A DNA stretch of 64,000 nt from Micropterix aruncella (Eukaryota > Arthropoda > Insecta > Lepidoptera > Micropterigidae): contig OX155957.1 in the NCBI GenBank assembly GCA_944548615.1, positions 10,329,597 to 10,393,596 on the forward strand, given 5' to 3'. Positions 12,301-27,300 of this stretch are shown in pieces; the stretch's first letter is position 1, and every line of letters begins with the position of its first letter. The position numbers were made by a program, and so were the translations under genes. The notes under the pieces are model-generated. The model did no database searches and was not told the origin of the DNA. It saw only the letters and a list, made by a program, of their open reading frames with translations.

Positions 12301-15300
12301 ACGGCACTGATTTGGTTGTCGTTTCTGTGAAGAAAAAATAATTACCAAATAATTATATAAATCTTATATATTTTTCTCAATTGTTTTTAATTTTATTTTC
12401 TTTGGGAAATAGACTGTACAAAAAACATTTACTAGAGATAAATTTAACAAACATAAACCTATTAAACGGTCATGTAGTTCGCTATGACATATAAAAGAAA
12501 AGATATATTTGAAATATACATGCATTTTTAAAAAATACAAGTAAAATTGTAAGGGTTTTTTAAAAATAATTTAGATTATTTGCTAAGTTACTAACTTACC
12601 AGTACAAAGTATAAAAGAGTAAATATAATGGATATTATATTTTAATGGATTTATTATATAATGGAATTTTTACACATGGATAGCCATAAACTGCAAAATA
12701 TACCGTAAAATACATAAATAAAGGAATATTAAGCAAAACAAATCTTTAAGGTTTCCAAAATGGTTTTAAATAAATCTAATGGTAATATTTTTTCACAAAA
12801 AATGCGATCAAAATTAAGACAAATTTGCCTCTTTACTTTAGGAATTATTAAATCGTAATACCACACATACCACAATAAATACAAACTTATGACCGGAATA
12901 AAATATAAACTGATTACAAAAAGGAAATACGGTATAGAGTAAAAACAAAAGGCTTCTAATAGTGCAACTGAATCATGTAAACAAACAAAAGAATGTCTAA
13001 AAATAATCTTTAGTATAAGCAGTGATTTTATGGGGTATTATGATTAATGGCTATCTAGTCTAACGTCAATTCATTCATAATATGGGTTCATTAATTCATT
13101 CATTCATATTATGTAAGTATATAATATCGAATCAAGGCACATACTGATTAATGGCTCATAGGATGTGCCCCAAACTTATATAACTTGGTAGAAAATTTCG
13201 GTATGATCTTTTTATATAATATACTAGAATTGGATAAGAGTCAGGAGTTAGAATATCGTACAGAACAAGCCGGAAGCACATTCGCCAAAATGAAAAAAAA
13301 AAATCACGGGCAAGAAGCTTAACCTTCCTTTAAGAATGAGTATTCAGTATTCAATTTATTAGAGACAAGATAAAAAAAGTTTCAGTAACAAAGTTTCAGT
13401 AACAAGTAACAACAACCTCAAACTTTGCTACGGCTGAATCTCACCTCCTCCCAACCTGCATCAAAAATCAAGGTGGCTCCACTTCGAAAAACTGCCGAAG
13501 GAAATCTTTATTTCATCAATAGCCGTATCCTTCATTTTTATGCCGAGTACAGCCGCAACTATAGCTAACACAGTTAGACTAAGAAGCGCTTTATGAGAAT
13601 GAAAATTTGTACCTACCTTAATAAATATGATTATATATTGATATAAAATAAATTAAATATTGTGTCTAAACGCCCAGAAAGGCAAGTCGGTGAAGCTAAT
13701 GAGTATATGTTACATTAGGAAGAGCAGTGTGTTCAGAGTATTTCTGATCGAGTGGGAATTTCTGTGTGGATTCCGCAAGATGTGACAACAACTTCATCCT
13801 TAACGAAAATCTGCATATATAGGTTGAACAATAAGGAGAAAAAAATAAGTACATACGTAAATAATCCGTTTGAATGTTGGATGAAGATTCTGGTGTTGGT
13901 CGGGTGCGTTGGCGGAGACTCAGGAGTTGTGGTAATTATCCTCATGAGCTGGGAGCCGCCCCAGTAGCTGTAAGCTCTGATCGTGATGTCCACTAATGTA
14001 TAGGGAGCAAGGCGGGCTTCATTGTATGAAACCCAAGCTTGTGTAGTTGTCCGCTTAAAAATGAAGGAAGAATAGATTAGCTGACACCGTACAAAAATAT
14101 ATCTGTAGCGTTACTGCTTTTATGTATATGTATAGATGTAAACCATATGTATATGTATAGATTATATGTATAAATGTATATATGCATATATGTGTATGTA
14201 TATGTGTAGATATATGTATATATGTGTATGTGTATACATGATTATTTAATATTATTATGTATATTATGTTACTAAAATATACTAAGCATATGTAAGATTT
14301 GTGTACATATAGAGCTACCAAATAAAGCAATGCTACATTATGTTACACTTACCAACTAAAAAAAAAAAAAAAGAAAAAAAGAATACATAAAAGTCTACCT
14401 TAGTACGGGCATCACTCCAGCAAGGTAGATTTTAATCTTATTAACCCAGTGTTTTAATTGTGTGTAAAATATTAATAAATACATAAATAATTAAATTTTC
14501 TCTATGAACTGGGCGACATCCCTCTACCTAAGAATTTGAAGCCCAACGATCTTTCGTTATGTTCGTGAACTCTATTGCGATGTCACTTGTTCTGTCACGA
14601 CAATACTCGAAAGGTGAAATATAGAGATTTCAAGTCATTGCTTTAACTTCAGAATAAAGTGCCCCCTAAATTCAACTTAAATAAAGGACTAATATTTATG
14701 TGAACAGTAAACCTCGTGTTTATTAAACGTCACCATTTTAAACCAAATAAAAAATTGGAAATCCCTACTAAGTCGTTTTCAACGACTTCAAGGAACATTT
14801 TTGCTAAATTCGAAGAAAAATGAACGACGCATTTGGACGTGACAACAAATTTACAAAGAAAGAAGTGTCGAACGGTCGACTTGAACCAAGACCTCGCTCC
14901 GCCCGGTCAATCAACGGTTGCTAAGTGAACATCTTTGGGAATCTATAATTTATTTATTTATTTAATACAGGGTAAAAGCCATGTATACATCTTAATTATC
15001 AATCTTAATGATTATATATAAATTATTCCTATAATTGATTGCCAATACGCCAAAGGAAAAATATTCATATACTTGCTCTCTTGTATTGTGTCCTCTCCCA
15101 ACAACACCGTCCTATCTCCATGAGCTTTTCGAACCATTAAGTTACCACGGTCTCGTTCTTCGGTCAGCCTGACAATTTAATCAAAATTCCTTGTCATAAT
15201 AGTGATTTCTACTTCCTCCCTTTTTCTATCCATGCTGCAAGACTCTGGAACGATCTCCCAGCAAATATACGAAACTAGCCTTCTTTAGAATTATTCAAGA

Positions 15301-18300
15301 CTCACCTCAAAAAGCACTACTTTTCTAAGAAGTAACCAGTTCTTCCCTTTTTCACAATAAGCTCGCCCTTTTTGTATCTTATTTTTTAAAGTGTCAATAA
15401 AGAGTTTATTATTAATAAACATAATACTAATAATAATAATAAACTCTTTGTTTGTTTGTGAATATATTCTTCAGTATCTTGTAATTGAGCTTAGTCTATG
15501 TATAGTAGGTTATGTTTTAGGTGGCCTGTCGATGATCCAAACGTATCCAGGTCGCTGGGTAATGCATTTACCAGGTGAACCACCCTATTAATTGTTCCAT
15601 ACTTGCCAGTGTAAAAGTTCACAGGGTGCAACAGAGAGTGGTTACGAGCCCTAAAGCATGGGCTGGATGCATACTACATTTTTACGACCCAGAGTATTGT
15701 TGGATTTTTTCCTTTCCCACTAAGCAGACCATGCACAGGTCATAGTGGCATAGCTCTTAGGTCGCCTAATCTTGCATTGTAAGGTTTCAAGTTCGATTTC
15801 CGGCTAGGTCACCATTTTCCGTTGGAATAAAATTGCATTTTTAATTCTTTCAATCGAATGCAACACAAGACACACACACTTACACAATTGATACACGCTC
15901 ATACATATACTTAACAACGCTTCATAGTAGGGTTTGTTGTAAGAGATTGTCGTATGATAATAAACCCGCCCATTGTGAAATTTCACAATAAAGAGTAGAA
16001 ACAAACAAATATGAAGAATCAAGTGGTTTCTTCTCCTTTGCTCGAGTATAGATAACCTAGCATTCCCATCACAAAACGCTAGGAATCTGTGTTTGAGTAC
16101 AGGAGATGAAAGTATCCATACTTGCGTATATCCTCCTATCACATGTGATCCTCCTCATATATGTAGTGTATATCATCGATATCGCATTGTAGTTGTTAAG
16201 GGTGCGACTAAATCTATAAACAAAACCCAAGAATTCCGCGTGAAACCGTAGCCCTAAGTATTAGATTATGTTGCCCATCAGCGTAAATAAAACATGCGAA
16301 TGACACCAAATTAATAAATATTGGGTCCTTACCTATGTAATTGCTGTTTTTTCACACTGGCCACTTTGAACTTGGATAACTTGGGTTTGAGTTGGAATTT
16401 CAAATTCAAATAACTTTTCATTCAAGGCCATGTTATTCTTTCTTAAAAATCAGATGTTTATTTGTCTTTCCGTCATTTGTTTTCGATCAAATATTTTCGT
16501 TTGTGCAACCATTGTGAAGTTGAAAATTTGCGTTATTTTCAAATATGACATCATGTGCCTGTGTTTTCTACTACAGCTTCTTGCAGTCTGGCTATACAGT
16601 TACAGTAAATGTGTATTGTTAGGAACTGCAAACAATGACGGAGAAGCTCGTGATTAAATAACCGAGCCTGGTCAATCGCTCATCGCCACTGCTTCTGCAC
16701 GACAACGTATAACTACAGATTTCACTGCAAACAGTGGCAAAGTTGCAGGGGTTGCGGCTGAAGTCTCTTGGTCACCCACCGTACTTGTCAGACCTTGCTC
16801 CGATAGTTTTTTTTTTCAAAATTTAGAAAACTTTTTACAAGGGGCAAAAATCAACTTTGAAGAGTTGGTGAAAAACGCCTTCAAAACTTTCATTGATTTC
16901 TGTCCACGAGAGTTTCACAGCAGAGGAATTAAGCAAACTCCCATTAAAATGAAAATCTGCATAAATACCAGGGGTCAATATTTTTGTTAATTAAATATAT
17001 ATTTTTCATAGAAATTTTTTGACCTTAAATTTCCTTTATAGAACAGCAACTTCATAGGTAAGGACCCAATAGTAAAAGAGATCATCGACAGTAACAAAAA
17101 TTAAAATATAAAACCATTAAAGTCAACTTACGTGCATTTGAAAGCGTCCGTTGAAGTCTACGTTTATATCGTAGAAAACCTGACCGTGCGAGACATTCGT
17201 CGGCATCCAGGATATGTTGAAGCTGTTCCACACTCCGTTCACTCTAATGGTGTTGGAATCCACAGCCTCAGGAATCGCATTCAATGCTAATCCTTCGCCT
17301 GGAATAGGTAAAGCTGTGTTCACTGCGGATTACATTGTATGCATAATTTATGAATAAAGGAATGAATTTTCCAATGAGAGTAAGATAGTTGGCTATCTAC
17401 ATCACCTCACTCCCTCTTTAAGTTTTTGTATTCCACTTGGCTTTGCTTTAAGAAGATAGACTTTAAGATCAGGTCTAAAAATATTAACTTAAAAATCTAT
17501 CATTTTAACTTTCGCGTCCTCTGTATGCGTCATTGAAAATAATAAGAATATGAATTATTATGCGATCACTTTCCTCTTTTTCAATCTTAAGTTATTTCAT
17601 ATATCATCGAACAGCAGCGATCACAACCCAGATTTCTTAAATATTCTTTAAAAAAGTGCTATTTCTAAGTCCTATTATAAATGGATATTATATCATATTA
17701 ATAGACATATATAATTTTATTAGACATATATCAATTAATGGACGTATATAATATTAATTGACATACATGATAATAATGGACATAAATCATATTAGTGGGC
17801 ATATATCACATTAATGGACATATAACACATTAATTGACATGCATCATGTTAATTGACATTTATCAAATTAATGGACATATACCTATCACAGTAATAGACA
17901 TTTATCACATTAGTGGACATATATCATATTTTTTGACATATACCATATTAATGGACATATCTCATATTGATGGGCATATATAATATTAATGGACATATAC
18001 CATATTAATGGGCATATATCATATTAATGGATATCTCCTATACCAAGCGGAATATACTTTTAAAATTCAGTCAAGGTAATGACATAATAAATATAATATT
18101 TAAGACATCTATATTAATAAGTCTATAATTTTGCGATATATCCACCTATCTCAAATCAATAAAATATAATATTTCCATCAGGAGTCAACCAATTTATATT
18201 ATAACGACTATTATTTTTTTGTAACATTTAATTAACCAATTACATAAATACAATTAGATAAATAGCGCACAAAAAGCGTTAAGATTTCGCGTACCTATGT

Positions 18301-21300
18301 TAATGAATATCATTAGTAATAATTAGTAATACATAAAACATGCAACCCACGTGCATTCATAAATTTTAATGGATGTTGGTACTTCCTGGAGTGCTTGCAC
18401 CGAGTTAAGAAAAGTTAAAGTATATTATCCTGGTCGAATGAATACTGGTTGACTGGAAGAAATCGCTCCACTTTTGTCTCCCTTTGTTGGTAAGTTTTTG
18501 TGCAAGAAACATTTATTTGTTAATGTCCACTTTGTTGTAGTAAATTGAATCTGGCAAAAGTTGCCAGTCGAGAGTATTATTACAATAAGTGTATTCGATC
18601 GTGTACAATAATTTTGGATCTTGTAAATGAGTAAAGAATCAAGAACAGTTGCCAAAATAGCCTTTTCAGTCTTTCTTAGACGGCTATTTCAGTCGGAAAG
18701 CTACTTGAGTTTTGTTGACATATACTCGTATATTTTTCTCGTAAACAAATGAAGCACGGGAAGAGTAGCATACTTTGGTGCATGGAGATGTGTATGGGAG
18801 CGCATGTCCCATACACATATAAGACATGCGTATGCGTGATTTTTTTCATGCTTACTGAAAGCGTAGTGAGTGACGAAGTATAGTGAGCATCCGTCGGAAA
18901 ATAAAAGATCAACATTTTACCACAAGCTTGCCAATACCCAAGTGGAAACCATTCATTAACAAGGTCCCACAGCCGCAGGTCCAACACGATGAGCATTTCA
19001 CGGATAAAGGATTGGTACAACCGCTTCAAAAGATGGACGCACATTGCGATAGACTATCAATAAGCTGAAATGACAAGTCATTGAGTAAGTATGGACTTTC
19101 GTCGTGCAGGATAGCGCATTTCCGGTGTTCCAGTAGTTAATCAGGTCTTTAATCCCTAACCTAACCCAATATCGGATCAAATTAATGAACTAACCTCATA
19201 TTAATGAACATATATCATAGTATTGGACATATATAACATTAATGGACATATTTTATAATAAAATGACTGGTCCGTAGACATGGGTTCGTCTGATTTTTCG
19301 ATTATCCCTTAAGCTGAAAATGCTGCTGAATGGGACCGATTCAAAACAAGAGAGTAATGCGACGATCCAGTTGAACACCATTCCAGAAGATGCATTCCAG
19401 AAGTGTATTCAACTTCTGGTGGAACTTCTGAGAGCAGTGTGTGCATTAATTACTAAGGGGACTTCTTCGTAGGAGATTAGAGTAGATTTGATTTTGTACG
19501 AATCAAAGTTTGGATACTTTTTGAGCAGCTCTACACTTCTATGTCCGTTAGGAAATCTCTCCCATAAGCATACAATACAGTGGGTGGCCATTTTATTAAT
19601 TATTCTGTGAATTTTGATACTAATTTGCACATTTCAAATATCTCAACCTCCTAAACCATGATTTTTTTGTTGTTTTAGGTTATTTATTGAATTACGTTGT
19701 TACATACATAAACAACAAAATCATTTCAGCTATCAACATTACGGTATTATTCTATTATAAAAACCTGTTTTCATTGTTGATTATTTAACATCACCCGACT
19801 ATATTGACCACGCTGATTCCGAATCTGTAATAATCTTTATTCGGTCTCAACAAATAAGCGAGATATAGGCATTCAAAAAAGCGGCAAATCCATACATTTC
19901 GGTAGGTTATGTTTTTTTTGTATATAAATTTGTTTCTTTTTTGTCTCGAAACTTTACGCGTCCAAAGTTTTTTCTTTCACAAAAATTTTTCGATTTTTGA
20001 GGAAGGTTTCTATACTGCAATAATTCTAAAATTACAAGAAATGGACCTTACCACGTAAAACATGCAATTGCAATTTTTTCTTTGAATTTTTTTTTACAAT
20101 TATGACTGCGATACGATCCGTTTCTTACAATCATACAGTATGTAAATATTTAAAATATTTATTTATACTCGTATAAAGCCAAGTCACTACTTTTTCTAAA
20201 AAAAAAAGCATTCTAAATATTTTCAGAAATATACCTACAGCACTTTTTTATTATAGTATATAATTTATTATTATTGAACCAATATTTTTATAAAGTATAT
20301 TGGTGTATAAGTGTGAAAATGATTACCAATATTTACACTGTAACTAGTAATTTGGTCACACACTGTAGTTCAGTTCTAGCTGTACATCGTGTATACATAT
20401 ATAGAGCGTACTGAGTTAGTATAAAAAGTTAAAATAGTAGTAACTATGCAATAAGAAGCAAAAGAAAGAAAAATAGAAAAAAAGAAAATATATATCATAC
20501 TCTCAAGCAAACTATACAATATAAGGTAATCAAAAATGCAGTCGATCGGCTTTAACGCGGTATATTCAAGACTGAAAAGTATAGTAACATAAAGATATAT
20601 ACAAATATATATTTATAATAGAAATGGTCCGACCGATCAGACAAACCACAGTAAAAGAAGTACGTATATAGCATTACTTTGCAGGTTAGGATCTAGGATG
20701 GCGATCGTGTTGACCGATTCCATGTTGACGCCGTTTAGGTTGGCAATGTTGCGGCCCTGCAGGTCAGTGATGATTGCGTTGGTATCGTCCTGTAGCCAGA
20801 GCAGGCGGCCGCTGAAGAAGCAGAGCGGGCCCAGCATCGAGACACTGCTCATCGAGGATACCAGGCTGCCGGAGACCTATCAAAAAATAGCAGTTTAGTT
20901 AGATTGATAAGGATGGAATTCAGGGAAACGAGGATGTGGACAGACGGACGAGAAAGGGCTCGAAGGGAACCGCAATCGGACCTGAACCCATATTGCCACT
21001 GGCAGAGAACGGCTATGCGCGAAAGGACTATTCGTTCGTTCATTCTTAAACGTGTCCGGGCCACATTAGGACACGTTTCTCCTAATATGGCCCGGTTACT
21101 CTGGGAGGGTTAATGTTTTTGTGAAAGCGAAGACTATCGCTGTTATTTGACGTTAATCTACATTGACGGATTAAATCCACATTGAAGAAACCAGAAGTGC
21201 ATTCTTTAACCGCCCTATCTCAAACGTAAGTGATACGGCCGCTCTATTATCGCCCGAAAGCAACAACCCGTACCAGGTACGTTCAAGTATGCTCGAGTAA

Positions 21301-24300
21301 AAAAAAAAAAAAAAAAGAATGAAAAAACCCAAAACGTCAAATTATTCCTACGATTCTAAATACAAAAAAGTCATAATTGTGTAAAAAAATTGTATTATAT
21401 ATTGTAAACAAATATTGTTAATAAGAAATCTATTTTTTTAAAAACCTACGATTTTTTACCTACTTTTTGAATAATAACCCAAAGGTCATACCTTTTTCAG
21501 GTTAAGATGAAAAAGGTTTTTACCGAAGAACATTAACCTACACCAGAATGTCAGTTTTATAAGATGATACGTGTTTTTAAAGTATGGGACGGAAACAAGG
21601 AACACCTACATACAAGCTGAAGCTGAAGAAAGTTTTAAAGCCTTTGAAATGTGGGCCTATCGGAGGATACTGCTTATAACCTGGTTTGACAGTCAAGAAA
21701 AAAGAAGTCTTAAAGCATTTGAGAAAGAATATAGAAATATCGAGGACAAATATTATCCGCAAAATCGAATACTTTGCAAATATCATGCGCCATCCCGAAA
21801 GATACAACATAATGCATGTAATAATTCAAGACAAAATAGCCAGAAGAAGAGGTTCGGGACCAAAAAGAACACTCTGACTCTGTAATCTCTACAGAAATAG
21901 TTTCAGAAATCTATTATACCACATCCTTGTTTTGAGTGGCATCCAATTAAGTTGCAATAGCCAAAATAAATGTATAACAAAATAACAATAACAAAATAAA
22001 CAGCAGATATCCAAAATAAATGGAGCATATTAAATGTATTCAGACAGATATAGTATTGTCTATTACCTCTTGTCCGTCTGTGAGAATGTCTGCAGTTGGC
22101 GCTTTATATAAATTTGATCCTTCGTAGCCGCGAACAACCCAATACAATGATTTTCCATTGAAATCGACTGTCAGGCCCATGACTGAAATAATGAATAAAA
22201 ATAAGATTAAATTCCATGCTCCGGGAAATAAAGAATTAAATCGTAACCATCTTGAACTTAGATTATGAATAGATTAGAAAACTTATTTTCATAAAATTAC
22301 ATATAAAATTATATTATTATTGTATTATAAATTATATTATTAAGCTATTGCATAGCTTTTATCGCGGGCCTAGGCCAGCGCGGCGACCGAATGAAGAAAT
22401 TTCTTAACGAAAATTAATGATTTTAAACTGACAATTACGTCTAAACGAGTACTGCTTACGATTCGAAAAAAATATATGTTAAACAAGAACATTTTCCTAA
22501 TATTCTTAACTTTGAATATTTTAGATTTTGTTTATATTACATAGTGTAATTAATTTGTGAAATTAGGTCTAACCGAACACAAAAACGACTACTACGCAAA
22601 TACTATCTGGCGTATTATTATGAAACCTGTACCATTTCAAAGATAATTTAATAATCTATCCTTTTATCTACGATTTTTTTTGAATAATCCGTTTTTTTGC
22701 TTTATCGAATATTCGAAAAATTCGTGCGCGGCGCTCTATCGGAAGAAATAAAATAAATAAATAATTAAAATAGCATAAGGTGTTAAAAATGCTATGCAAT
22801 AGCTTTACCGCGGCAGTCCCCGAGTGCCACACGTATTTTTTTATTATAATTATAAAATTATATACTATTATATCAAATTGGTATCTTCCTTGAAACAGAC
22901 GCTGCCTAATTGTACTCCCAACGTTTAGACCGACAAAAACCAGTTGAAACCTTAAGTCTTCCTTACTTCTCTATCCTAATATCGTAAGCTCAGCTTTTGT
23001 TTGCGTTAATTTAAAAACCCTTTTAACATTTGTGATTGACTCAGAATCGATTTTTGACATTCCTCGTTTCTTTCCCAATGGTTTTCGGATAAACACAATT
23101 ATATATTTGGCAGTATTAGGCAATAATCAGAGGGGGACATAAATATAAAACACACATAAATTGTTGTAGGCACCTTGTTTTCCACTAAAGAACTCTGCAG
23201 GGTAGTATGTAAATTTATCTTCTCCATTAAGACGGGCGCATTCGATGGCGTGCCCAGTATTCCAGTACAGATATCCTTGCTCCGCGTCGATCTTTAACTC
23301 TTTCCCCACGGTGACAATTGGCACGGGTTCTCGGTTGGTTCCAGTTAGACTTCCGCGTGTGATCTTAAGATAACAAAGAGTAAAAATATTGGGTGATAAG
23401 TTATGATCTATTATTCTCATGAGTACAAGATACAGTGGGGGTGATGGTATAATGATATTGGACATAGCCTAGGATTAACGCAGAGACTTGGGGACAGAGA
23501 CAGTCCACCATCTAGCTAAGTCACTTCAGGAAGTTTTAACGATAATGATCATTCTATCTCCCGTGAGGTGAGCATAGAAGACTTTGGGAAGATACAAACC
23601 TACCGCCCAGCAAAGCCACAAATCCCCCAGAAAAGCAACCTCTTACGGTGAGGCACTAGGATAGTAACCCAGTGGGCCACCTTGCCCCCTGGCTATCAGT
23701 TTTGGCAGGATACCTCCATCTGGAATTAACCTTCAGGATACCCTCCGTCTTCCCTACTGGTTACGGGACTGAAGTCGCTTGTGCGGCCTCTAAGTGTTGT
23801 ATTACAGCGGTAATTCAATTTGAATTTATCGCGGATCTGGGCATCCTTTGCTTATCATACCACTCGGGACCTAGTGGCGACAGGTCGATTCAAGAGCGGC
23901 AGGACAACAGGTCAACATCCACCCCCGCTGCTTAGGAAACAGTATATTTCCATAGTCTCCCGACTCCTTCGGTCATTACTCAGAGTGCACAACTGATTGG
24001 CTGTCGCCGCACAGTGCGCACACCGTCCAATAGCGCCAAGAGGCAATCCCCCGGGGAAAACCGAGCTACCAGCCGTGAGGCCTGAGACGCGAGAGTCCTT
24101 CCCGAGGTAGTATTCAATATGAGGAGACTACTGAATAGAAGCTGAATCGTGAGTTGGACCGACCCGCAAATACAGTAGATTTCATAGACCAAGCTGCACT
24201 AAACCGTTCTCCAAATCTTACATTGCAATCTTACATTGCTGGCATTCAAACCCGAATAGACTACTATGGCACTAGTGTCGGAAGAAAAATTAACAAAAAA

Positions 24301-27300
24301 CATTTTTGTAGCATTTTTTTACACTAGAAAGTTTGTTCAGGCGGTATACTCACCAGCTGCTGTTTTGGGTTGGACCAATACAGTTTCTTTCCTATCCAAT
24401 CCACCGCCAAGCTGCCGACATTGTCCATATTCTCGATCCAACCGCGCTCGTGCGACGTCATATTGTACCACAGCACAGTAGATGAGTTTGTCACCATGAA
24501 CAGCTGATCTTTGAACCAAGACACATCTTTGATGTAACTGTCCCTCAGGTAGTCCCTGTGTATTAAAATCTTGACGTTGTCTCCTGTGAGGTCTGTGGTG
24601 AGGAGGCCTTGGCTGACGGACCAGAGAATTGAGCTGTAGAGACCGGTTGAAGATATCGGGAGAGTTCTACCGGTGAATTCCGAGGACCATGGACCTGAGT
24701 ATGAGATAAAAACAATTGTTTTTTATTGCTTTAATGAAAAATCTAAACCTTTCATATGTGTGTAATATAGTCACCTGTACCAGATGAGGTAACGGCTGCC
24801 ACTTTTAAAGTATACCTCATATTTGGTGCTAAGTCTCGAATCATGAATGATGTTTCGTTGATGCCAAACCTATAAAAATAAATAAATTAAGGCTCAGTTA
24901 AAATAAATATTATAAGATCTCGCTGCAAAACTACTAGTACCTTAGCATTAAAGTCTATAATCTACTCCCTACAAATTTAAACTGTTGGAGGACTTAAAAT
25001 TAAAAAGAAACATCAAGGAGATGCTGATAGGCCCCTTCTATAATCTGGCTGAATTTGAGGGCCATGATTTTTCAAATATTGTGCCTATTTAAATTACTTA
25101 AGAAAGTAGAGCCTTATTGTCTGATTATTTTGGGGGTTAACGGGCCCATGATGAGTTGGCCACGATGACCCATGTGTCCAGGGTCGGTCACACTCACGGG
25201 TCAACACCCATCCGACGGCCTCCTCGCATGGGGTGCGAATCCTGGGTAGGACACTGGGTCAACCAGTCTCCCCTGGGAATCAAACCTCTGGCGCCCCTGG
25301 ACGGTCTGCACTCCGTGCGGCGCAAGCCAATCGATTGTGCTCTCCGACTAACAGTCGGGGGAGTCTGGGAACTGTATTGTTTCCTATAGAGCGGGGGTGG
25401 TTGCGTACCTTATGGCGACTGCTCTGGAATTGACCATTGGCCATCCGATCCCGGGTAAGAGGCGGGCAAAGGACGCCTTGGTCCGCGAAGATTCGGTGCA
25501 CTCCGTTTCACCGCTTCATAAGGGAGAGGACCGCGCAAGCGACCTCGAACTCGGAACCAATCGAGAGACCGGAGAAATCTGGTCACAATTGGAAGTGAGG
25601 GCGCGAGTATCTCGAGCCCGCCGGGTTTACTCCTGGCTTACTCGCGGTAAGGCGTTGGACTCTCACGGGTTGTGACGTAGCTGGACGTAGAATGTACTGT
25701 CCAAAGTCTCTACGTTCACTGCAGGGCGATAGAACGACTAATCGTTAAAACGTCCTGTGGTGACGGGCTCGCCCGTTGTAGTTGACACCGCAAGATGTCT
25801 GATTATTTTATATGGTCTTATATCTGTACTTTGTTTCAATAGGGCAAGAAATCATAACACTAACTCGCAACATCTTCGGGAGGAATACAAAAACGCCCGA
25901 AACGAATACAACAAGGCCATTGTTAAAGCCAAACGAAGAAGCTGGAGGGACTTTTGTGAGAGCGTGGAAACAGCTCCCGAAGCCTCCAGGCTCAACAAGA
26001 TTCTCTGCTCTAACAACCGCCCCCAGCTGGGATGCCTTAAACGACCAGAGGGAGGCCACACAAGCGACACCAAGGAAACCTTGAAGCTCCTAATGGAAAC
26101 ACACTTTCCGGGCTTCCAGGAATCCTTACACCCAATTGCCGCAGGGGAGAACTCCATGAGGCTCCACAAGCCCAGGGAGTGGGCCCTCGCAGCCAAGATA
26201 GTTAATCCCAAAGCAGTAGAATGGGCCGTGAACACCTTCGACCCATACAAATCACCTGGACCGGATGGGATATACCCAGTCCTACTACAAAAAGGGCTAA
26301 GCCAGCTGCTGGGCCCTCTAACAAAGGTACTCAGAGCGAGCATGGCCCTCAGATACGTCCCTCATGCCTGGAGTAGCGCAAGAGTCACGTTTATTCCAAA
26401 GGCAGGTAGGAACAGACACATCTTTGCCAAAGATTACAGACCCATTAGCCTCACCTCCTTTCTCCTGAAATCACTGGAGAGACTAGTTGACGGCTACCTG
26501 AAAACCAACCACCTAGCTCTTCAACCGCTTGCTGATGCTCAGTATGCCTATAGAGAGGACAGATCTACGGACACTGCCCTACATCACCTGGTGAGCGCAA
26601 TAGAGACACAGTTAGCGGCGAAAGGTTACGCTCTGGGAGTATTCCTGGATATCGAAGGAGCACTTGACACCACATCATATGCAACTATAAAAAAACGCTA
26701 AGTACAGACGGGGAATACCAGAGACCATCATTGACTGGACATTGAGTATGCTATCAAATAGGAATCTGACCGTCTATCAAGGCGACACCTCCATCACGGG
26801 AATCCCTGCCAAGGGCTGCCAACAGGGTGGAGTCATCTCCCCCTCTTGTGGAGCATCGTTGTAGACGAACTTCTAACAGATCTACAAAACCTAGGCTTCT
26901 CTGTCTACGGCTACGCTGATGACGTGGCCATAGTAGTAAGAGGAAACTTCCTATCAATACTTAAGGACAGAGCAATACTTATGGACAAAGCGCTTAAGAC
27001 CACCCAAGACTGGTGCCAGGCCAGAGGTCTGTCGGCTAATCCTAGCAAGACTAAGGCCATGATTTTCACCAGAAAATACAAACCCGAACCCGTTGAGTGT
27101 CTCAAGCTCTGGGATAAGGAGATAGAATACGCTACAGAAGTCAAATACCTTGGAGTCTTTCTAGACCCAAAACTCAATTGGAAGCACCAATTCGAGCGCA
27201 AGAGAACAACCTTCTATGCCTCTTTGTGGACGTGCAAAAGAGCCATGGGAAAAACCTGGGGGTTCAAACCTAGGGTCGCCTTATGGCTCTATAGGGTAGT

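Larger units (their letters stand above)
14054..17131 (-). other. Intron 16-17 contents
   Basis: It holds a (TATG)-rich microsatellite (14118-14250), a LINE tail (15070-15400), a SINE (15738-16010) and a mariner (16321-17069). Bases 14340-15060 and 16140-16320 show nothing I can name. Confidence 0.7.
20877..22066 (-). other. Intron 14-15 contents
   Basis: It contains two overlapping hairpins (21048-21095) and a LINE fragment (21570-21960). The rest has short A/T runs and nothing else I recognise. Confidence 0.65.

Noticed and set aside
14055..14330. A small membrane protein on the minus strand
   Set aside because: It reads through the TATG microsatellite.
18676..19044. A 122-codon minus-strand gene
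   Set aside because: It has no recognisable domain and lies between minisatellite blocks in an intron.
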